Source: Chloroflexota bacterium
GTDB lineage: Bacteria > Chloroflexota > Anaerolineae > Aggregatilineales > Phototrophicaceae
Length of the DNA: 38,024 bases
NCBI GenBank assembly: GCA_026709625.1
Contig: JAPOSR010000021.1
Span: 1 to 38,024, forward strand
Direction: 5' to 3'
The notes beneath the pieces are model-generated. The model ran no database searches and was not told the origin of the DNA. It saw only the letters and a program-made list of their open reading frames with translations. Positions 32,759 through 38,024 of the stretch are shown here, one piece after another. Within the stretch, counting starts at the first letter, position 1. Each line of letters starts with the position of its first letter. The translations under genes and the position numbers were made by a program.

Positions 32759-34253
32759 ATGGAAGTCCAAGACTCTACAATTCAAGATGTATTCAACAGC
32801 GGTGGGAAAATACAATTTAGATTGCCCCACTTTCAGCGTGAATATGCATGGGAGAAGCGCAACTGGGACATGTTCTATGATGATGCCTTTGCACTATACA
32901 AGGCGGATTGGGAAGATACTGATAGCGCTCCAAAGCACTTCCTTGGCACTATAGTTGTGCAATATGAGGGAAAGCATGGACTTACTCTCAACTACTACAA
33001 ACTTGTAGATGGCCAGCAACGATTAGTTACCGCATCACTTCTGTTATGTGCGCTCCGTTCGTACAAGAATAAATAAAGATTATCAATCTGTTGAAGCATT
33101 TATCCAAGAAATTCACGAGTTACATCGCTTCTCGGGTTACTATGATCTCTTATTGCGACCAGCAAATGAAAACGATAGCCAAATTCAAATAAGTTTGGTT
33201 CGCTTACAAAGAGCGGACTCTGTTACTGCATTCCCTCTAGTGCTATTCCTATACGATCTATATCATCAGAACGTTATCGAGAAAGCAGAGTTCTGCGAAG
33301 CTTTGCATCTAATTGAAAACTTCATCATTCGCGTATTCTTGAGTGGCGGCTCTACGACTGGCCTCAATCAGACCTTTCCATCGTTGGTGGCTAAGTTAGA
33401 TGAAAGTGAGATTATCCAATCTTTGCGAATGGGTATTTGCAATCAGCGGAGGTACCCGTCCGATAACCGTATTCGACAGAGCCTAGCGGTCAACACAATG
33501 TATGACTTTAAGCGTCAGAGTCGTTTAATATTTGTTCTTGAGAATATCAACCAGCAGCTGTCGAGTGGAAAAGGCGGATACACATTGCTTGATGATGTCG
33601 CGACTATCGAGCACATAATGCCTCGGAAATTGACTAGAGAGTGGCAACTGCATCTAGGTAAGAATTGGGAAGCTGATCATCGAGAATATTTCAATACGAT
33701 TGGCAATCTAACCATTCTCTCGCAGAAATGGAACTCTTCCATATCGAATGGGTCTTTTGAAAAAAAGAAGGCGAAATTATCAGCTAACGAACTGAGAATC
33801 AATAAAGACTATTTCTCTAGAGATATAGAAACTTGGAACGCTTCGGAAATCTTGCAACGATCTGGCCAACTTGCCGATCTAGCTCTCAAAATTTGGCCGG
33901 CTCTTCCAGCTGGTCAAACTACAGACGATTATACTGGGAGAATTCCTGTAGCCATTACAATTGATGGTGTGAAAATCCCTGTTGAAAGCTGGGCAGAAGT
34001 GACAGTTAGAACAGCAGAGCAAGTCTTTGCGAGAGTTGATGACACAGCCCAATTTGCCGAAAAACACACAGGTTTGAACATTCCATACTTCCGTCGAAGT
34101 TATGCTAAGTACTACAAGAGAATGAGCAATGGATGGTATGTATATGTCAACAGGTATGCAACAAGTCATGTTAATTTCTGTAAAGAATTGGTTAGTTCTT
34201 CAGGTCTAGACGCTGCAGATTGGGATGTGGAAGTAGAAGCCAACATGCCCTAA
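32759..34253 (+). pseudogene. decayed GmrSD-like (DUF262/DUF1524) restriction-type gene
   Basis: The first 106 codons (ATG 32759, GGAGA upstream) encode the DUF262/ParB-like start: IQFRLPHFQREYAW, then LVDGQQRLVTASLLLCALR, where the DGQQR signature is the NTP-binding motif. The frame ends at TAA 33074. A different frame continues to 34253 with the later part of the family: RVFLSGGSTTGLNQTFPSL, IEHIMPRKLTREW and IGNLTILSQKWN (DUF1524 His-Asn nuclease residues), then a C-terminal domain. The central stretch (perhaps 150-200 residues in intact relatives) is missing at the junction, so a deletion plus frameshift is likely. GmrSD enzymes cut modified phage DNA. The gene is strikingly AT-rich compared with both neighbours, indicating acquisition. 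The downstream frame might still yield a DUF1524 fragment. Confidence 0.82.
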
Positions 34254-35233
34254 ACCCGCACCCGCCTCTCGACCACCTGCCCGCGCCCATCCAGGCCCGC
34301 CACCCAATCGCCCACAGCCGCCACTGCCCGGTGCATGCCCAATGTGCTGCGCGCGTGGCCGATGGTCGTCAGCTTGACGATGTATTCGCCTGCTCCCGCC
34401 CGCGGCGCCAACCTGATCATGCTGTGCTGGGAGATGCTCGGCTCTTCCACTACCACTTCAAATAGGGCGACATCCCGCTCCTTGCCCAGCCAGGCATGCA
34501 AAATCGCGATATGCGCGCCATCGATGGACAGCTTTTGGGGCGCGAAGCGGTCGACAATCTCGGGGATGTTCAGCGGGCTGCGCAGGCTGACATGTGGCAT
34601 AGCCAGTTCCTCAATTAGGGGCGGGTGCGGCACGGGGCTGCCATCGCGCCGATAGCGAAAGAAATGTCCGCGCCGCCCTTCGCGATAGCCTTTTTCTTCG
34701 TATTTGGTGCGAAACCGCCCCGCGACTTCGTGCCGCCAGGCCGCGGCGTATTCGTTCTGCAAGCCCGGCGCGCTGGACAGGATGGCATGCGCCATTTCGG
34801 CATAGGCGCGGATATCGGTGGCCAGCAGCAGCAGTCCGCCCGCCTCCAGCCGGCTCGTCAGCAATTCGACTGTGCCGCGCTGGATGAGGCGCCGCCGCCC
34901 GTGCCGTTTTTTGAACCATGGGTCGGGATAGTTGATGTGAAATTCGCGGACAGACTGTGGCCGCAGCAGATGCCAGAGGGCGCTTTCTGCGCGGCAATGG
35001 ATCGGGCGCGCATTCGTCAAGCCGAGCTTCTCGATCTTGGCTTCGGCTTTTGCCATGGACTGCCCCGAGATTTCCAAGCCAAGGATATTGCAGTCTGGGC
35101 GCGCCGTCGCCAGATGCAGCAGATAGTCGCCATTGCCAAAGCCAATCTCGACGATCAGCGGCTGACTGCGCGGGAAGAGCCTATCTTGCCGCAGCGGCCA
35201 ATCGATCGTGAGAATGTTGAGCTTGCTCAACAT
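34250..35233 (-). CDS. trmB: tRNA (guanine-N7-)-methyltransferase with C-terminal extension
   Basis: A 327-residue SAM-dependent enzyme that methylates G46 of tRNA. The SAM loop is VEIGFGNGDYLLHLA (about 28-42), followed by LGLEISGQSMAKA, and the signature YPDPWFKKRHGRRRLIQ (about 101-117) is diagnostic for TrmB. FRTKYEEKGYREGR (about 173-186) is the conserved C-terminal TrmB block. TrmB is usually 210-240 residues; here some 110 more follow (from about PPLIEELAMPHV), a strand-rich region of unknown role. The start is the ATG at 35233. The MFS gene ends 66 nt upstream on the same strand. Its stop overlaps that of the broken DUF262 gene. Confidence 0.93.
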   Translation of the reverse strand: MLSKLNILTIDWPLRQDRLFPRSQPLIVEIGFGNGDYLLHLATARPDCNILGLEISGQSMAKAEAKIEKLGLTNARPIHCRAESALWHLLRPQSVREFHINYPDPWFKKRHGRRRLIQRGTVELLTSRLEAGGLLLLATDIRAYAEMAHAILSSAPGLQNEYAAAWRHEVAGRFRTKYEEKGYREGRRGHFFRYRRDGSPVPHPPLIEELAMPHVSLRSPLNIPEIVDRFAPQKLSIDGAHIAILHAWLGKERDVALFEVVVEEPSISQHSMIRLAPRAGAGEYIVKLTTIGHARSTLGMHRAVAAVGDWVAGLDGRGQVVERRVRV

Positions 35234-35299
35234 GGATGAATGGAGCCTTCTTTTTTCGATAAAGTCTCTGTCGCATTTTTTGCGGTGGGGCAGGCAGGG

Positions 35300-36538
35300 T
35301 TATACAGTCGCCAGGGGCGGCTTGCGCTGCAGAGTCTCGGGCACGAGGAAGGTGAAGATGCCCGCCGCCAGCAGCCCCGAACCAGCAATCACCCAGACCG
35401 CCGAGCTGAGCAGCAGCGCATCCGCCACCACGCCCACCACCAGCGGCGCGCCCGTATGCCCGACATCGCCGATGAGCCGCCAGACGCCCAGAAACTCCCC
35501 GCGTGAGCCCGCCGGCGACAAATCCGAGCCGAGCGTCATCATGCTGCCGGCGCCCAAGCCGTTGCCGATGCCGACCAGCGTGGCCGCGAAGAGCAAACCG
35601 CCAAAGCTCGCCGCGAAGGGCACCAGTGCCATGCCCAGCGCCTGGATACCGAAGCAGGGCACGATGGCAAACTTGCGCCCATAGCGGTCCATCAGCCAGC
35701 CAGCGACCAGGAACAAGCTGAAGTCCACCGCCACAGACATGCTGATGATCAAGCCGATCTGGTCGACAGCCAAGCCCAGCGCATCGGCAGCGAAGAGCGG
35801 GATGATGACAGTGCGCCCGGCGCGGATCATCTGCCCAAAGACCTGCGCCGTGCCCGCCGATGCCAATATGCGTTTGTGCTGCTGCAGCACAGCCGCGATA
35901 GGCAAACCATGCCCGGCTTTAGCAGGTTTGCGGCGCGCGCGTTTCTTGCCCTGCATGAACAAGGCAATCAGCGCAAGTCCGATCGCTGTCGCCAGCGCAA
36001 CCACCAAAAAGGTCGCCCGCATGCCCATCATGCCCGCCAGCAGCCCGCCCAGCGCCGGCCCAATGAAGCCGCCCAGCCGGTGCGTGCCGCCGTACATGGA
36101 TATCGCTTTGCCGCGCTGCCCCAGATCAACATGGTTGGTGATGTACACATGCGCCGAAACGGTATACATGGCGCGCCCGAAGCCGCTGATCAAACGCAGC
36201 AGTAGCAGCGCCCAAATCGACGAAGCGAAAAAGAGCAGAGCGAGCGAAAGCGCTTTGACCAGCAGGCCCATCATCATGACTGGCTTGTCGCCAAAACGCC
36301 GCTGGATCATGCCAGTCGGCACATCGGCGATTAATGTGCCTATGCCTTCGCCAGCCAGCGCCAGGCCGATGAGCGCATAGCTGATTTCAAACTCGGCGAC
36401 ATATAGCGGCAGAATGGGCACGAGCAAGCCGTGGCCCAGAGTCACCATCAGCGCCGGCAGATAGAAAGCCAAAATCAGCGCGCGCAAGCCGCTGTCCGGT
36501 TGTTTGACTCTCGGCAATCTCAGTGTGGCAGTTGGCAT
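35300..36538 (-). CDS. MFS transporter
   Basis: A 412-residue permease with about 12 hydrophobic helices in two six-helix halves. The first half has YLPALMVTLGHGLLVPILPLYVAEF, GTLIADVPTGMIQRRFGDKPVM (the MFS loop 2-3 motif) and GRAMYTVSAHVYI. A basic loop, MQGKKRARRKPAKAG, joins the halves. The second half has MDRYGRKFAIVP, the second copy of the loop motif. It resembles drug/H+ antiporter-1 or sugar-efflux members, and the substrate cannot be told. It lies 15 nt after the aminotransferase gene, so export or import of an amino-acid-like compound is possible. The start is the ATG at 36538. Confidence 0.88.
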   Translation of the reverse strand: MPTATLRLPRVKQPDSGLRALILAFYLPALMVTLGHGLLVPILPLYVAEFEISYALIGLALAGEGIGTLIADVPTGMIQRRFGDKPVMMMGLLVKALSLALLFFASSIWALLLLRLISGFGRAMYTVSAHVYITNHVDLGQRGKAISMYGGTHRLGGFIGPALGGLLAGMMGMRATFLVVALATAIGLALIALFMQGKKRARRKPAKAGHGLPIAAVLQQHKRILASAGTAQVFGQMIRAGRTVIIPLFAADALGLAVDQIGLIISMSVAVDFSLFLVAGWLMDRYGRKFAIVPCFGIQALGMALVPFAASFGGLLFAATLVGIGNGLGAGSMMTLGSDLSPAGSRGEFLGVWRLIGDVGHTGAPLVVGVVADALLLSSAVWVIAGSGLLAAGIFTFLVPETLQRKPPLATV

Positions 36539-36553
36539 TCGGCTGGTCCAGCG

Positions 36554-37774
36554 CTAGTTGATCCGTTTGCGGGACGACTCATCGCGCGGGTTTTCGCGCA
36601 TGACCCGCCCCAATGTCGCAATCGCGCGCTCGATGGCGGCTTCGTCCACTCGCGTAAAATTGAGCCGCATGGTCGGCAGGCCATCGGCGGGATTCATATA
36701 AAAATACTTGCCCGGCACAAAAGCGACCTTCTGTTCCACAGCTCGCCAATACAGCGCTTCGCCATCCACGCCCGGCGGGCCTTCGATCCAGATGAACATG
36801 CCGCCTTCGGGTTTGGTCCAGCGATAGCCAGCCGGGATGTGCGCGTCCATCGCGGCCAGCATGGCAGCTTGCCGTGGCGCATACAGCGCGATGATCTTAG
36901 GGACCTGCCGGGCGATGACGCCGCTGCCGATGTATTCCGCAGCCAGCGCCTGGGCATAGGTATTGCTGTGCAAGTCGGCGCTCTGTTTTGCTGTGCAGAG
37001 CCAATCGCGGATGAGCGCTGGCGCAAGGCAAAAGCCCAAGCGCAAACCTGGCGCAAATATCTTCGACAACGTGCTGATATAGACTGTGTTGCCCGGCGCA
37101 AACGAATGCAGCGGCGGCAACGCCTCGCCGCGATAGCGCAGGTCGCTGTAGGGATCATCCTCGACCACCAGCGCGCGCCGGCGCTTGACGATGTCGGCGA
37201 TTTGCTGCCGGCGCTGGCGGCTCATCGTGCGCCCGGTGGGGTTTTGGAAGGTCGTCACCAGATAGATGAACTTGATCGCGTGCCGTTCCAGAGCGGCATC
37301 CAAAGCTTCGGGCAGAATGCCTTCGTCATCGCTGGCGATGCTGATATAGCGGGGTTGGTAGACGCCAAAAGCTGAAAGCGCGCCCAAATAACTGGGCGAT
37401 TCCAGCGCTATGCAATCGCCTGGGCTCAGCAGCACCTTGCCCAGCGTATCCAAAGCGCTTTGCGAGCCATTGAACACCAACAGTTCGTCGGCAGTCGCGG
37501 CGATGCCTTTGTCCGTCAGATAGCCTGCCAAGGTTTCAAGAAAGGGCGCGAAGCCTTCTGTGCGGTCGTATTGGAGCGCCGCCGCGCCATAGCGATCCAG
37601 CACCGCTTCATTGATCTGATACATCTCTTCGATAGGGAAACTCTCTGGCGCCGGGATGCCACCGGCCAAAGACACCATGCCCGGCTGCGACACCACCTTG
37701 AGGATTTCGCGGATCTGATTGCGCTGCATGGTCTGCGTGCGCTGGCTGAGCAAATGCTGGAAGTCGCTCATCAT
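36554..37774 (-). CDS. PLP-dependent aminotransferase, class I/II (2-aminoadipate/MocR-like group)
   Basis: A 406-residue fold-type I aminotransferase. Landmarks: SLAGGIPAPESFP, LQYDRTEGF, NGSQSALDTLGK (cofactor phosphate), TFQNPTGRTMS with Asn178, VVEDDPYSDLRY with the PLP-ring Asp, and STLSKIFAPGLRLGF with Schiff-base Lys238. MRLNFTRV near the end carries the substrate-carboxylate Arg. These fit the LysN/KAT/ARO8-like group acting on 2-aminoadipate, aromatic or branched amino acids; the exact substrate is open. AGGAAA precedes two adjacent ATGs (37774 and 37771). It is followed after 15 nt by the MFS gene. The sigma-factor stop is 90 nt upstream with no clear terminator between. Confidence 0.92.
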   Translation of the reverse strand: MMSDFQHLLSQRTQTMQRNQIREILKVVSQPGMVSLAGGIPAPESFPIEEMYQINEAVLDRYGAAALQYDRTEGFAPFLETLAGYLTDKGIAATADELLVFNGSQSALDTLGKVLLSPGDCIALESPSYLGALSAFGVYQPRYISIASDDEGILPEALDAALERHAIKFIYLVTTFQNPTGRTMSRQRRQQIADIVKRRRALVVEDDPYSDLRYRGEALPPLHSFAPGNTVYISTLSKIFAPGLRLGFCLAPALIRDWLCTAKQSADLHSNTYAQALAAEYIGSGVIARQVPKIIALYAPRQAAMLAAMDAHIPAGYRWTKPEGGMFIWIEGPPGVDGEALYWRAVEQKVAFVPGKYFYMNPADGLPTMRLNFTRVDEAAIERAIATLGRVMRENPRDESSRKRIN

Positions 37775-37864
37775 GGTTTCCTGTCTTGGATGATCGTGTG
37801 GCGCGAATCATTGGGCCGCAAACGGCAAAGCAATCGGCGGGGCGATACAGAAAGAGACTGGCGA

Positions 37865-38024
37865 TTACACCAGGTAGTCGCGCAGGTTGTGGGCGACTTG
37901 TGGATGGCGCAGCCGGCGCAAGGCTTCTTTTTCCAACTGGCGGATGCGCTCGCGGCTCAAGCCAAATTTGTTGGCGATCTCTTCCAGCGTGTGTGGTTCG
38001 CCGCCACCTAGTCCAAAACGCAGG
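37865..38024 (-). CDS. RNA polymerase sigma-70 factor, C-terminal end (partial)
   Basis: Only the last 52 codons and the TAA are in the window; the 5' part lies beyond base 38024. The readable sequence LRFGLGGGEPHTLEEIANKF, then GLSRERIRQLEKEALRRLRH, is sigma region 4, with the helix-turn-helix that reads the -35 box. The form is that of primary RpoD/SigA-type or closely related group 2 factors, ending in NLRDYLV. Which of these it is cannot be decided without the rest. Confidence 0.92.
   Translation of the reverse strand, partial: LRFGLGGGEPHTLEEIANKFGLSRERIRQLEKEALRRLRHPQVAHNLRDYLV

Noticed and set aside
1..38024. CRISPR array, rRNA, tRNA, insertion sequence or phage attachment site
   Set aside because: No regular spaced repeats, tRNA cloverleaf, transposase motif or flanking duplications were seen by eye.

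Overview
The window is about 38 kb of gene-dense, high-GC bacterial DNA with 29 protein-coding loci, mostly in tightly packed operons. Genes often overlap by ATGA or TAATG, and all four convergent gene pairs share their stop codons. The mix of very large NACHT/STAND proteins, TIR and FGE-like domains, a soluble branched-chain amino acid binding protein with a full liv operon, paired M16 peptidases and putative selenoproteins resembles environmental Chloroflexota (Anaerolineae-like) genomes. That assignment is an inference from gene content; no rRNA or tRNA gene was recognised.

Layout. 1-288: intergenic with hairpins and an extended -10 promoter. 289-1665 (+): an internally duplicated membrane coiled-coil protein. 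1662-5584 (-): a DNA methyltransferase-HNH fusion followed by two tandem PQQ-type sugar dehydrogenases. 5711-14255 (-): a four-gene conflict-type operon, in transcription order TIR-STAND-HEAT, TIR-FGE, a small protein with a glycine-rich hairpin motif, and a NACHT NTPase. 14440-15324 (+): an EamA transporter. 15321-22476 (-): a branched-chain amino acid-type ABC system (binding protein, LivH, an enlarged LivM, LivG, LivF) ending in a kinase-like phosphotransferase. 22660-26169 (+): glycosyltransferase, toroid-like protein, unknown Cys/His protein, and an AhpD/CMD-like protein interrupted by an in-frame UGA exactly at its CxxC motif. 26584-28582 (+): a thioredoxin-domain protein and a UGSC-type putative selenoprotein, also with an in-frame UGA. 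28579-32667 (-): two M16 peptidase subunits, a TfoX C-terminal-like protein and FabF. 32759-34253 (+): a broken, AT-rich DUF262/DUF1524 (GmrSD-like) gene. 34250-38024 (-): the C-terminus of a primary-type sigma factor, an aminotransferase, an MFS transporter and TrmB.

The two strongest biological stories are the selenocysteine cluster and the STAND operon. In the first, two separate genes within 2.8 kb carry UGA in place of a redox cysteine. Both keep the same frame and family-like sequence on both sides, and both have a stem-loop immediately 3' of the UGA, as bacterial SECIS elements do. A CxxC thioredoxin-fold gene lies between them. In the second, four genes couple two TIR domains with intact-looking Glu positions, two P-loop NTPases, HEAT repeats, an FGE-like domain and a shared hairpin motif. 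This looks like an uncharacterised anti-phage or programmed-death module.

Two other loci look foreign and both belong to restriction-modification-type families: the methyltransferase-HNH fusion (lower GC than its neighbours) and the decayed DUF262 gene (clearly AT-rich).
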